DNA of 38,932 bases from an uncultured Prevotellaceae bacterium (GTDB taxonomy: Bacteria; Bacteroidota; Bacteroidia; Bacteroidales; Bacteroidaceae). The stretch is from the NCBI GenBank assembly GCA_900318915.1, contig ONMI01000030.1:1-38932 (forward strand), given 5' to 3'. The notes under the pieces are model-generated. The model was not told the DNA's origin. It searched no databases and saw nothing but the letters and a program-made list of their open reading frames with translations. The position numbers were made by a program, and so were the translations under genes. Below, in pieces: positions 26,492 through 36,238 of this stretch; within the stretch, counting starts at the first letter, position 1; every line of letters starts with the position of its first letter.

Positions 26492-27571
26492 TTAGTTTTC
26501 CAGATAGAGATAGTCGTAGTGTACCACCGGACGCACATTGTGGGCGCCGGTCAGGCGCCGGGCGGTGGCGCTGTCGTAGCAGGCGCGGCCCACCCCGATA
26601 CGGCGGCCGTCGGGGTCGATGATGCTCACGATGTCGCCCTCGTCGAAGTCGCCTTCCACACGCGTCACGCCCACCATGAGCAGACTGGTGGCTTCGTCGC
26701 CGCACAGACGGGCGGCGGCCTGGCTGTTGATGTGCAGCCGACCCTTGGCGAAACTCTCGCTATGGGCTATCCATTTCTTCACGCCCGACGGGGTGTCGGC
26801 GCTGGGCACAAACTCGGTGTGGGGGGTGCTTTCGGGATGGCAGAGCAGCTGGGGCAGGATGTCGGGGCGGGTGCCGTTGGCTATCACCACGCGGATGCCC
26901 TCGTCGGCCACCTTGCGGGCTATGCCGCTCTTGGTGCCCATGCCGCCGCGGCCAAACTGGCTCTTACCGCTCTGTATGCAGCCGCTCAGGTCCCGGCCGG
27001 GCTCTATGCGGCTTATCAGGTGTGAGTCGGGCGATGCCGGCGGTCCGTCGTAGATACCGTCCACATTGCTCAGCAGGATGAGGATGTCGGCGTCCATCAT
27101 CGAGGCGATGAGGCCCGACAACTCGTCGTTGTCGGTGAACATGAGTTCGGTGATGCTCACCGTGTCATTCTCATTGACAATGGGTATCACACCGTTCTCC
27201 AGCATCACCGTCATGCAGGCCCGCTGGTTGAGGTATTCATTGCGTGTGGCGAAACTCTCCTTCATGGTGAGCACCTGCGCCACATGCAGGCCATACTCGC
27301 GAAACAGGTTGTAGTAGTGGTTGATGAGCTTGGCCTGCCCCAGGGCGGAGTAGAGCTGTCGCTGGGCCACGGTATCGAGCTTATGGCGCGGGGTGAGCTC
27401 GCCGCGGCCACAGGCCACGGCTCCGCTCGACACGAGTATCACCTCATGGCCCTGGCCCACGAGCCAGGCCACCTGGTCGGTGAGGGCCGAGATGCGCGTC
27501 AGATCTACCTTTCCGTCTTGGCGGGTCAGCACGTTGCTGCCTATCTTCACTACTATGCGCTGCTTCTTCAT
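26492..27571 (-). CDS. proB: Glutamate 5-kinase with PUA domain
   Basis: 359 residues from ATG 27571 ([20 protein letters not shown]). The amino-acid kinase fold shows [30 protein letters not shown] and [16 protein letters not shown]. The C-terminal 95 or so residues form a PUA domain with [17 protein letters not shown]. It phosphorylates glutamate at the start of proline synthesis and is normally inhibited by proline. It starts 19 nt after the broken synthetase gene and ends 11 nt before proA. A full-length family member. Confidence 0.95.
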   Translation of the reverse strand: MKKQRIVVKIGSNVLTRQDGKVDLTRISALTDQVAWLVGQGHEVILVSSGAVACGRGELTPRHKLDTVAQRQLYSALGQAKLINHYYNLFREYGLHVAQVLTMKESFATRNEYLNQRACMTVMLENGVIPIVNENDTVSITELMFTDNDELSGLIASMMDADILILLSNVDGIYDGPPASPDSHLISRIEPGRDLSGCIQSGKSQFGRGGMGTKSGIARKVADEGIRVVIANGTRPDILPQLLCHPESTPHTEFVPSADTPSGVKKWIAHSESFAKGRLHINSQAAARLCGDEATSLLMVGVTRVEGDFDEGDIVSIIDPDGRRIGVGRACYDSATARRLTGAHNVRPVVHYDYLYLEN

Positions 27572-27590
27572 ATGGGGTGCTTTTGGGGGG

Positions 27591-29206
27591 TCAGTGTTTC
27601 TGGCTGTCGCGGTTGCGTATCTCCACACGGCGTATCTTGCCGCTGATGGTCTTGGGCAACTCGTCGACAAACTCGATGATGCGGGGGTATTTGTAGGGGG
27701 CGGTCACATGTTTCACGTGGTTCTGGAGCTCTTTCACCAGAGCGGGCCCGGCTTTTGCCTTCCATGCCTGGTCGAGTATTACGGTGGCCTTTACCACTAC
27801 GCCGCGTATCTCGTCGGGCACACCGGTCACGGCACACTCCACCACGGCATCGTGGGTCATGAGCGCACTCTCCACCTCAAACGGGCCAATGCGGTAGCCG
27901 CTGCTCTTGATCACATCGTCTATACGGCCCTCGAACCAGTAGTAGCCGTCTTCGTCGCGCCAGGCCAGGCCTCGTCGCGGTAGTAACCCTTGAACAGCCC
28001 GATGGGGCAGCCCTGGTCGGTCCTTATCACTATCTCACCTTTCTCTCCGTCTTCGCAGAAGGTGCCGTCGTGACGCATCAAGGCAATGTCGTATTGTGGA
28101 TTGGGTTTGCCCATGGAGCCGGGTTTCGGTTCCATCCAAGGCATGGTGCCCAGTGTCATGGTGGTCTCTGTCTGGCCGAATCCTTCCATGATCCGTAAAC
28201 CTGTCAATTTATACAACTCTTCAAAGACAGAGGGGTTCAACGCCTCGCCGGCTGTGCAGCAGTGCTCCAGTGAGTGGAGGTCGTACTTGCTGAAATCCTC
28301 GAGAATCATAAAACGGTATACGGTGGGTGGAGCGCAGAAGGAGGTGATGTGGAAACGCTCAATCATGCGAAGGATGTCGGAAGCAGTAAACTTCACGTGG
28401 TCATAGATGAACACTGTGGCGCCTGCCAGCCACTGACCATAAAACTTTCCCCAAGCGGCTTTCGACCATCCAGTATCGGCCACTGTGAGGTGGATGCTGT
28501 ATGGTTTCAGGTTGTGCCAGAACAATCCGGTGGTGATGTGTCCCAAAGCATACAGGTAGTTGTGGGCCACCATTTTGGGCTCTCCGCTTGTGCCGCTGGT
28601 GAAGTAGAGAATCATGGTGTCGTTGTTCTCGTTCACATGGGCGGGACGCTTGAATTCAGGGGCTTGCGGACACTCTTTCTGCCAGTCGTGGAACCCCTCG
28701 GGTACATTGGGCCCTACGGAGATAACCGTCTCGAGAGAGGCATTGAGGCGTTTGGCCTCTGCCACTTGTGAGAGCACATAGTCTTCACCCACACAGATAA
28801 TGGCTTTCAAACTGGCGCATTCTATGCGGTAAAGAATGTCTTTCACTGTGAGCATGTGTGTGGCGGGCACGCCAATGGCTCCCAGTTTCTGTAGACCCAG
28901 CATGCTGATCCAGAACTCATAGCGGCGTTTCAGGATGAGCATCACGGTGTCGCCCCTTTCTATGCCGAGTTGCTGGAAATAAGACGCGGCCTGATCGGAG
29001 AGCCTTTTCAGGTCGGCGAAAGTGAATGTACGACTTTTGCCCTCGTCGTTGGCCCATATCATGGCTCGCTTGTCGGGCTGTTCTGCAGCCCATTCGTCCA
29101 TCACATCATAAGCGAAATTAAACTGTTCGGGAACAATAAATTCCAAGTTTCGCCTGTAATCCTCGGCCGATGTGAATTGTGTCTGTTTTAAAAATCTTTC
29201 TACCAT
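27591..29206 (-). pseudogene. Acyl/acetyl-CoA synthetase, copy 1, frameshifted with A7 motif missing
   Basis: An AMP-binding (ANL) enzyme split into two frames. The N-part, ATG 29206 to a stop at 27920, holds the P-loop-like TSGTSGEPKMVAHNY and EGFGQTETT, and ends in an off-frame tail [15 protein letters not shown]. The C-part, from about 27969 down to 27591, holds [10 protein letters not shown] and the catalytic-lysine region [10 protein letters not shown]. At 27969/27970 the sequence jumps from KGYYRDEA to [11 protein letters not shown]. By comparison with other ANL enzymes, the intervening WHDGxYHTGD-type segment (A7, whose Asp binds the ATP ribose) is absent. Without this segment and frame the product would be inactive. 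The C-part has only a GTG as possible restart. This could be a real mutation or an assembly error at a repeat. Confidence 0.85.
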
Positions 29207-29270
29207 AATGAATACCTTTTCTTAGATGGCTTACGGCCGCTTGCCGAAGCTGTGAATAGTGGGGCTATTG

Positions 29271-29828
29271 TCAATTGAGAACAACGGCTATGAACTTTAC
29301 GGGCTTGTCGCCGATGGCATTCATGCAATGTGGACGTGAGGCATCGAAATACAGGCTGTCGCCTTCATGGAGTATCATTTCCTTCTCGCCGATGCGTACC
29401 TGCATGTCGCCTTCAATCATATAGTGGAATTCCTGGCCCTCATGGCTGTTCAGGCTGTGGCTCTGACCATCGGGCATGGGGTCTACCTGTGTGAGGAAGA
29501 TGTCGGCCTTGCGGCCCCTGAAACCGCTGGCCAGACTCTGGTAGGTGTAGTTCGCGTTGCGGTTGATGGAGAGTCCTTGTCCCTTTCGGGTGACGAAATA
29601 ACTGTTCATGCGGGGCTCCTCACCGAAAAGCAGTACATCGAGCGAGATGCCGAACTTCTTCGATATCTTCGACAGGCGGTATACGGAGGGGTCGGCCTCG
29701 CCGGCCTCTATCTTCATCAGGTGATCTACGGTAATGTCGCACAGGTCGGCCACTTCTTGTGCCGGGATGTCAAGCACTTCGCGGAGACCTTTCAGCCGTT
29801 CGCCGATTTGTTTGAAATTCTCGTTCAT
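29271..29828 (-). CDS. XRE-family regulator with C-terminal cupin, copy 1
   Basis: 185 residues. The N-terminal helix-turn-helix spans about 8-65 (IGERLKGLREVLDIPAQEVA, then SKISKKFGISLDVLL). The C-terminal cupin_2 barrel spans about 110-183, with HSLNSHEGQEFHYMIEG giving the metal-ligand His/Glu set and a late HEGDSLYFDASRPHCM. Such proteins sense a small ligand or metal through the cupin and bind DNA. It lies 64 nt before acyl-CoA synthetase copy 1 and 13 nt after copy 2, so it probably regulates this module. By eye it is about 83 percent identical (153 of 185) to the copy at 31517. Confidence 0.9.
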   Translation of the reverse strand: MNENFKQIGERLKGLREVLDIPAQEVADLCDITVDHLMKIEAGEADPSVYRLSKISKKFGISLDVLLFGEEPRMNSYFVTRKGQGLSINRNANYTYQSLASGFRGRKADIFLTQVDPMPDGQSHSLNSHEGQEFHYMIEGDMQVRIGEKEMILHEGDSLYFDASRPHCMNAIGDKPVKFIAVVLN

Positions 29829-29841
29829 GTCCTTTTCTTTT

Positions 29842-31448
29842 TTAGTCTTTTTTCTGCATGTCGCGGTCGCGAATCTCTACACGGCGTATCTTGCCGCTGA
29901 TGGTCTTGGGCAACTCATCGACAAAGTCAATAATACGAGGATATTTGTAGGGGGCGGTCACATGCTTCACGTGGTTCTGGAGCTCTTTCACCAAGTCGGG
30001 GCCGGCTTTCGCCTTCCATGCCTTGTCGAGCACCACAGTGGCTTTTACCACCATGCCGCGTATGTCGTCGGGTACACCGGTCACGGCACACTCCACCACG
30101 GCATCGTGGGTCATGAGCGCACTTTCCACCTCAAACGGGCCAATGCGGTAGCCGCTGCTCTTGATCACATCGTCTATACGGCCCTCGAACCAGTAGTAGC
30201 CGTCTTCGTCGCGCCAGGCCAGGAGTATCCCTTGAACAGCCCGATGGGCCGTCCTTTGAGCGTGCTTATCACAATCTCGCCTTTCTCACCGTCCTCGCAA
30301 GGAGAGCCGTCGGGGCGGACAAGCGAAATGTCGTATTGTGGATTGGGCTTGCCCATGGAGCCGGGCTTCGGCTCCATCCACGGCATGGTGCCCAGTGTCA
30401 TAGTTGTCTCTGTCTGGCCGAAGCCTTCCATCAGCTTGATGCCGGTAAGCTGGTAGAACTGGTCGTAGACGGAGGGGTTCAGGGCCTCGCCTGCCGTACA
30501 GCAGTAGCGCAGCGAACTGAGGTCGTACTTGCTGAAATCCTCGAGAATCATAAAGCGGTAAACGGTGGGAGGGGCGCAGAAGGAGGTGATATGGTAGCGC
30601 TCTATCATGCTGAGCATGTCGGCTGCGGAGAATTTCGCATGGTCGTAGACGAAGACCACCGCTCCTGCCAGCCACTGTCCATAGAACTTGCCCCAGACGG
30701 CTTTTCCCCATCCGGTGTCGGCCACTGTGAGGTGTATGCTGTCGGTTGAGAGATTGTGCCAGAATAGTCCGGTCGTGATATGTCCTAAGGCGTAGAGAAA
30801 ATCGTGGGCCACCATCTTGGGCTCTCCGCTCGTTCCGCTCGTGAAGTAGATAATCATGGTGTCGTCGTTCTCATTGACATGGGAGGGACGCTTGAAGGTT
30901 GGAGCCAGCGGGCACTCTTTCTGCCAGTCGTGGAACCCTTCCGGTACATCAGGACCAATGGAAATCACTGTTTCAAGTGTGGTGTTGTGTTTCCTGGCCT
31001 CGGCCACCTGCGAGAGCACGTATTTCTCTCCCACACAGACAATGGCTTTCAGACTGGCGCGTTCTATCCGGTATAGAATGTCCTTGGTGGTGAGCATGTG
31101 TGTGGCGGGCACAACAATTGCCCCGATTTTCTCGAGGGCCAGCATGCTGATCCAGAATTCATACCGTCGTTTCAGAATGAGCATTACGGTGTCGCCGCGG
31201 CCTATGCCGAGCTGCTGGAAGTAGGAGGCAGCCTGGTCGGAAAGCCGTTTCAGGTCTGCAAAAGTAAAGAAATGACTCTCGCCAGAGTCGTTGGCCCAGA
31301 GCAGTGCGGTCTTGTCGGGCTGTTCCTCCGCCCAGACGTCCATCACGTCGTAGGCAAAATTAAACTGCTCGGGGATGATGAATTGCAGATGCTCCCTAAA
31401 ATCCTCCGTCGAGGTGAAGTGGGTCTGCTTGAGAAATCTTTCTACCAT
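29842..31448 (-). pseudogene. Acyl/acetyl-CoA synthetase, copy 2, frameshifted with A7 motif missing
   Basis: A paralogue of the gene at 27591-29206 with the same kind of damage. The N-part (ATG 31448 to 30174) has TSGTSGEPKMVAHDF and EGFGQTETT. The C-part (ending 29842) has [10 protein letters not shown] and [10 protein letters not shown]. At 30223/30224 KGY is followed directly by CTGGCCTGGCGC, the codons for LAWR, in the wrong frame. It therefore ends in the same [15 protein letters not shown] tail as copy 1. The missing segment is slightly larger than in copy 1 because YRDEA is gone too. A 99-bp block (30125-30223) ending exactly at this breakpoint is identical to 27871-27969. Probably inactive if real. 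Confidence 0.85.
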
Positions 31449-31516
31449 AAATGAAAACCTTTATATAAGTGGCTGGTGGTTGTTGGCCGTAGATTTTGAT
31501 GTAGGCTTGTCGCTTG

Positions 31517-32074
31517 TCAATTGATGACGACAGCGATGAATTTTACGGGTTTGCCTCCCAGTGCGTTGATACTGTGCGGACGGGAAGCGTTGAAGTAAAG
31601 GCTGTCTCCTTCGTGAAGGACCATTTCCTTCTCACCGACAATCACTTGCATCTCGCCCTCTACCACATAGTGAAACTCTTGCCCTTCATGGCTGTTGGGA
31701 CTGTGGCTCTGACCTTCGGGCATGGGGTCTACCTGTGTGAGGAAGATGTCGGCTTTTCGGCCACGATAACCACTGGCCAGACTCTGGTATATGTAGCTCT
31801 CGTTGCGGTTGACGGAGAGGCCCTGCCCTTTGCGGGTGAGAAAATAGCTGTTCATGCGGGGTTCCTCGCCAAAGAGCAGCACATCGAGTGAAATGCCAAA
31901 TTTCTTTGAAATCTTTGACATGTCCGAAATAGACGGGTCGGCTTCGCCGGTTTCTATCTTCATCAGGTGTTCAACAGTCATTCCGCAGAGGTCGGCCACC
32001 TCTTGCGCTGGAATGTCGAGCACATCGCGTAGGCCTTTCAGCCTTTCACCCACTTGTTTGAAATTATCTGTCAT
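31517..32074 (-). CDS. XRE-family regulator with C-terminal cupin, copy 2
   Basis: 185 residues with the same two-domain layout as the product at 29271: helix-turn-helix at about 8-65 and cupin at about 110-183 with SHEGQEFHYVVEG and HEGDSLYF. It is 30 nt after proC and 68 nt before acyl-CoA synthetase copy 2. Differences from copy 1 cluster around residues 31-52, in and just after the DNA-recognition region (for example YRLS against SDMS), so the two may prefer different operators. The ligand is unknown. Confidence 0.9.
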   Translation of the reverse strand: MTDNFKQVGERLKGLRDVLDIPAQEVADLCGMTVEHLMKIETGEADPSISDMSKISKKFGISLDVLLFGEEPRMNSYFLTRKGQGLSVNRNESYIYQSLASGYRGRKADIFLTQVDPMPEGQSHSPNSHEGQEFHYVVEGEMQVIVGEKEMVLHEGDSLYFNASRPHSINALGGKPVKFIAVVIN

Positions 32075-32104
32075 AGCTATTGTATTATGGAGTTGTTAGT
32101 TAAC

Positions 32105-32896
32105 TCATTTTCCGGTTCCGGCCTTCAAGCCTTGTATCACGGCATTGGTGAACCCTTCGCGCTCCATGACGTTCAGTCCGCGTATGGACACGCCGCCGGG
32201 TGTGGTCACCTTGTCGATTTCCTCCTCGGGATGGGTCCCGTTGGCAGCCAGCAGACTCACTGCGCCGTTCACGGTCTGTATCACTATCTTCAGGGCATCT
32301 TTGGCAGGGAAACCTAATTCCACACTTCCTTCTGTGGCAGCGCGTACATAGCGCAAGGCGTAGGCGATGCCGCATGAGGCGATGGAGGTTCCGGCAGCCA
32401 GATGTGCCTCGTCTACCAGCATGGCGCTTCCCATCTTGTTGAAGAGGTCCAGCAGCATGGCTTGCTTGGCGGTTTCTCCCTTGGGAGGCACAAGGAATGT
32501 CATCGATTCTCCCACGGCGATGGCGGTGTTGGGGATGGCGAGGAAGAGGGTGGGAGTCGACCCGTCAATCTTCTGCATCCACTGCAGTATGTCGGCCGAG
32601 GGTACGCCGGCCGCTATCACCACCAGTGTGGTTTTTTGATAGTCAATGACGTCTTTCAGCTGTTTCACCACTCCTTCCACCAGCCAGGGCTTTACCACCA
32701 CGAAGAGGAGGTCGGCGCCCATGGCGGCTGCGTCGTTCTCGCAGGTCACGGAGGCACCGCTGGCCTCAAAGCGGCGCAGGGCCAGCGGGTTGGGGTCGGC
32801 TATGGCTATGTCGCCGGCAGCAAGGCCGGAATACTTGAGTAGGGCTTCTGCCAGGGCACCGCCCATGGCTCCTGCACCTATTACGGCTGTTTTCAT
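32105..32896 (-). CDS. proC: Pyrroline-5-carboxylate reductase
   Basis: 263 residues from ATG 32896 (MKTAVIGAGAMGG); a longer in-frame reading is antisense-like within argD and is rejected. The dinucleotide-binding GAGAMG is at 7-12, KPW in VVVKPWLVEG, and the family C-terminal block is TPGGVSIRGLNVMEREGF. It makes proline from pyrroline-5-carboxylate with NAD(P)H. The start overlaps the argD stop by 4 nt, so the two are translationally coupled. Normal length. Confidence 0.94.
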   Translation of the reverse strand: MKTAVIGAGAMGGALAEALLKYSGLAAGDIAIADPNPLALRRFEASGASVTCENDAAAMGADLLFVVVKPWLVEGVVKQLKDVIDYQKTTLVVIAAGVPSADILQWMQKIDGSTPTLFLAIPNTAIAVGESMTFLVPPKGETAKQAMLLDLFNKMGSAMLVDEAHLAAGTSIASCGIAYALRYVRAATEGSVELGFPAKDALKIVIQTVNGAVSLLAANGTHPEEEIDKVTTPGGVSIRGLNVMEREGFTNAVIQGLKAGTGK

Positions 32897-34029
32897 CGTA
32901 GTGCGCGGGTTAGGTGTTGTATCCATTCGTCGGCCTCGGCACGGCTCAGGCAGAGCGGGGGCAGAAGCCGCAGGGTATGGGTGCCGGAGCACCCCACAAA
33001 GCAGTGCTCGTCGTAGACCAGGCGCTGGCGCACCTCTTTCTGGGGCACGTCGAGCTCGATGCCTATCATCAGACCGCGGCCGCGCACATCGGTGATGTGG
33101 GGCTCCGTCTGCCGGAGCTCGTTGAGGCGCTGCAGCAGGTAGTGGCCCATGGTGTCGGCGTTCTCCACCAGATGCTCGCTCTCTATCACGTCGAGCACGG
33201 CGAGGGCGGCGGCGCACGCCAGGTGGTTGCCGCCGAAGGTGGTGCCGAGCTGACCGTAGACGGGCTTGAACTCGGGCGAGATGAGCACGGCCGACATGGG
33301 GAAGCCGTTGGCGATGCCCTTGGCCACCGTGATGAGTTGCGGACGGATGCCCAGCCACTGGTGGGCGAAGAAACGGCCGCTGCGGCCGTAGCCGCACTGT
33401 ATCTCGTCGCAGATGAGCACCGTGCCGTGGCGTCGGCAGGCTGCCTCCAGGCGCTGGGCAAAGGAGGGGGTAATCATGCGGATGCCGCCCACACCCTGTA
33501 TGCACTCGATGATGCAGGCGCACACGTCGCCCTTCGCCAGTTCGCGCTCCCATGCTTCGATATCGTCGATGGGTAGGAAACTGACGTGGTGGTTGGCGTT
33601 GACGGGAGCGATAATCTTAGGATTGTCGGTGGCTTCCACTGCCAGCGAGGTGCGTCCGTGGAAGGCTTTTTCTGCAGCGAGTATCCTGCTGCGGCCGGTG
33701 GTGAACGAGGCGAGCTTCAGACTGTTCTCGTTGGCCTCGGCGCCGCTGTTCACCAGAAACAGCTGGTAGTCGGGATAGCCGCTTATGGCACCCAGGCGTT
33801 CGGCCAGCTCACGCTGCAGCGTGTTCACCACGGAGTTGGAGTAGAAGCCTATCTTGCCCAGCTGTCGGCTCACTGCCTCCACATAGTGGGGATGGCTGTG
33901 GCCGATGCTGATCACGGCATGGCCGCCGTAGAGGTCGAGGTATTCGGTGCCGGCATCGTCGTAGACGCGGCATCCCTTGCCGCTCACGATGTTCACACCG
34001 AACAGGGGGTATACGTCGTATAGTTTCAT
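32893..34029 (-). CDS. argD: Acetylornithine (or succinylornithine) aminotransferase
   Basis: 378 residues, a class III PLP aminotransferase. The PLP lysine is Lys237 in LITVAKGIANGFP, the Asp that holds the pyridine nitrogen lies in LICDEIQCGYGRSG, and the phosphate loop is NSGAEANENSLKLA. It transaminates the N-acylglutamate semialdehyde to N-acylornithine. Given the ArgF' type in the same run, the natural substrate may be the succinylated form. Between argC (18 nt) and proC (4-nt overlap). Confidence 0.94.
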   Translation of the reverse strand: MKLYDVYPLFGVNIVSGKGCRVYDDAGTEYLDLYGGHAVISIGHSHPHYVEAVSRQLGKIGFYSNSVVNTLQRELAERLGAISGYPDYQLFLVNSGAEANENSLKLASFTTGRSRILAAEKAFHGRTSLAVEATDNPKIIAPVNANHHVSFLPIDDIEAWERELAKGDVCACIIECIQGVGGIRMITPSFAQRLEAACRRHGTVLICDEIQCGYGRSGRFFAHQWLGIRPQLITVAKGIANGFPMSAVLISPEFKPVYGQLGTTFGGNHLACAAALAVLDVIESEHLVENADTMGHYLLQRLNELRQTEPHITDVRGRGLMIGIELDVPQKEVRQRLVYDEHCFVGCSGTHTLRLLPPLCLSRAEADEWIQHLTRALR

Positions 34030-34047
34030 ATCGCGTTTTCTTTCTTT

Positions 34048-35025
34048 TCAGAAGGCTGATGCCTTGAGGCGCAGTCCGGTCCTCTCGTCGAGGCCGAAGA
34101 GCAGGTTCATGTTCTGTACGGCCTGGCCCACCGCTCCTTTCAGCAGGTTGTCGATGCAGGCGGTCACCAGTAGTTTGTCGTCATACTTCTCGCAGTGTAT
34201 AAGTGCCTTGTTGGTGTTCACCACCTGTTTCAGGTCGAGGGCGCTGTCGCTGTAGTGGGTGAAGGGCTCCTCGGCGTAGAATGCCTTGTAGGCCTGCTCT
34301 ATCTCTTCTATCGGTCGGGCGGTGCGCACCACCTCGGTGCAGAAGATGCCCCGTGCAAAACACCCGCGGTAGGGTATGAAGTCGATGGAGCAGTCGAGAT
34401 GGCCCTGCAGTTGGCAGAGGCTCTGGCGTATCTCGGCTATGTGCTGGTGGCGGAAGGGCTTGTAGATGCTCATGTTGCCGGTGCGCCAGGAGAAATGGGT
34501 GGTGGCCGATGGTTTCTGGCCGGCACCGGTGCTGCCGGTGATGGCGTTCACGGCCACGTCGTGTACCAGCTCGCCCATCTGCGCCAGGGGCAGCAGACCC
34601 AGTTGGATGCAGGTGGCGAAACAGCCGGGGTTGGCGATGTGGCGGGCCGCAGTTATCCGATGGCGGTTCAGCTCGGGCAGACCGTACACGAAATCGTGGC
34701 TGCCGTCGGCGATACGGAAGTCCTGGGCCAGGTCTATCACGCGCACCTCTTCGGGCAGCGGATGCTCCGCAAGGAAGGCGCGGCTCTTGCCGTGGCCGAA
34801 ACAGAGGAAGAGCACGTCGATGTCGTCGAAGGGCATGTCGGCGCTGAAGGTGAGGTTCAGTTCGCCGTCAAGACCTTCGTGCACGCCGGTCACCGGGTGG
34901 CCGGCATGGCTCTCGCTGTGGGCGAATCGTATCTCGGCCTGCGGGTGACAGGCAAGCACGCGGAGCAGTTCTCCCCCGGTATAGCCGGCGGCCCCCATGA
35001 TGCCTATTCTGATGGGTCTGTCCAT
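34048..35025 (-). CDS. argC: N-acyl-gamma-glutamyl-phosphate reductase
   Basis: 325 residues. The NADP-binding start GIMGAAGYTGGELLR is followed by the catalytic Cys135 in ANPGCFATCIQLGL and by family blocks VYGLPELN and GSTGAGQKPS. It reduces N-acylglutamyl phosphate to the semialdehyde in arginine synthesis. It lies 13 nt after argG and 18 nt before argD. Length is typical for the type 1 ArgC family. Confidence 0.95.
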   Translation of the reverse strand: MDRPIRIGIMGAAGYTGGELLRVLACHPQAEIRFAHSESHAGHPVTGVHEGLDGELNLTFSADMPFDDIDVLFLCFGHGKSRAFLAEHPLPEEVRVIDLAQDFRIADGSHDFVYGLPELNRHRITAARHIANPGCFATCIQLGLLPLAQMGELVHDVAVNAITGSTGAGQKPSATTHFSWRTGNMSIYKPFRHQHIAEIRQSLCQLQGHLDCSIDFIPYRGCFARGIFCTEVVRTARPIEEIEQAYKAFYAEEPFTHYSDSALDLKQVVNTNKALIHCEKYDDKLLVTACIDNLLKGAVGQAVQNMNLLFGLDERTGLRLKASAF

Positions 35026-35038
35026 AATGGTGCGGTTT

Positions 35039-36238
35039 TTATCGTTGTTCGTCGGGATGTATGCCGTAGTACACTCTCAGAGGGGTGCTCATCAGTTTGA
35101 TGAATCCCTTTGCCTCTTCGGCACTCCAGCCGCTCTGGGTCTCGCCGTATTCGCCGAGCTTCGACTTGAGCAGGTCGTTGGGCGAGTCTACGCCCACCAC
35201 CTCGAAACCGAGCGGCCGCAGGCGCAGGATGACATCGCCGCTCACATGGCGCTGTGAACTGGTGAGCATGGCCTCGATGTCGGGCATCACAGGCTCCAGG
35301 TACTGGCTCTCGTGCAGGAACATGCCGTACCAGTTGGCCACCTGGTCTTTCCAATACTGCTGCCATTTGCTCAGCGTGTTCTTCTCCAGTGCGCGGTGAG
35401 CCTCGATGATGAGTTTGGGGGCGGCGGCCTCGAATCCCACACGGCCCTTGATGCCGACGATGGTGTCGCCCACGTTGCAGTCGCGTCCTATGCCGTAGGC
35501 GGCGCCTATCTCCTCGATGCGCTGAATGGCTTTTATCCTGTCGGTGAAGGCTTCGCCGTTCACACCGCTTATCTCGCCTTTCTCGAAGGTGATGGTGAGC
35601 AGGCTTTCCCCCTCATGGGCCACATGCTTCAGGTAGGCTTCTTCAGGCAGGCCCTGTGAGGGGTCGAGCAGTTCGCCGCCGCAGATGCTGGTGCCCCAGA
35701 TACCCACGTTGTAGGAGTATTTCAGTTTGGTGAAGTCGGCATGGTAGCCATGGGCGTTCAGATAGTCCACTTCTTCCTTGCGGGTGAGCCGTTCGTCGCG
35801 GGTCAGTGTGATGATCTCGATACCGGGCGACATCACCAGGAAGGTCATGTCGAAGCGTATCTGGTCGTTGCCGGCGCCTGTCGACCCGTGGGCTATCGCA
35901 TCGGCGCCTATCTCGTTGGCATAGCGGGCTATGGCGATGGCCTGGAAGATGCGCTCCGACGATACCGAGATGGGGTAGCAGTTGTTGCGCAGCACATTGC
36001 CGAATATCATGTATTTGAGCGACTTCTCATAATACTCCTGCGTCACGTCGAGCGTTACATATTGTTTGGCCCCCAGACGGTAGGCATTCTCCTCGTTCTT
36101 CTTCAGCTGGGCGGCGCTGAAACCGCCCGTGTTGGCACATGCGGCATGCACCTCGTAGCCTTCCTGGCTGAGGCGCATCACAGTGTAGGAGGTGTCGAGA
36201 CCGCCCGAAAAGGCTACTACTACTTTCTTCTTATCCAT
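35039..36238 (-). CDS. argG: Argininosuccinate synthase
   Basis: 399 residues from ATG 36238 (MDKKKVVVAFSGG). Two upstream in-frame ATGs (36247, 36265) lie within the end of the GNAT gene and remain possible. The PP-loop SGGLDTS is at residues 11-17. Further blocks include AHGSTGAGNDQIRF, the citrulline/aspartate-binding region, and YSYNVGIWG. It joins citrulline and aspartate at the expense of ATP. The start overlaps the GNAT gene end by 8 nt, a sign of coupled translation. Confidence 0.95.
   Translation of the reverse strand: MDKKKVVVAFSGGLDTSYTVMRLSQEGYEVHAACANTGGFSAAQLKKNEENAYRLGAKQYVTLDVTQEYYEKSLKYMIFGNVLRNNCYPISVSSERIFQAIAIARYANEIGADAIAHGSTGAGNDQIRFDMTFLVMSPGIEIITLTRDERLTRKEEVDYLNAHGYHADFTKLKYSYNVGIWGTSICGGELLDPSQGLPEEAYLKHVAHEGESLLTITFEKGEISGVNGEAFTDRIKAIQRIEEIGAAYGIGRDCNVGDTIVGIKGRVGFEAAAPKLIIEAHRALEKNTLSKWQQYWKDQVANWYGMFLHESQYLEPVMPDIEAMLTSSQRHVSGDVILRLRPLGFEVVGVDSPNDLLKSKLGEYGETQSGWSAEEAKGFIKLMSTPLRVYYGIHPDEQR

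Noticed and set aside
27900-27990. Programmed -1 frameshift joining the two synthetase parts
   Set aside because: There is no slippery heptamer at the junction, and rejoining the frames would still leave out the A7 segment, so a deletion explains the data better.
32897-33553. N-terminal extension of proC
   Set aside because: The extra residues are an Arg/Pro-rich out-of-frame reading of argD; the GAGAMG motif fixes the start at 32896.
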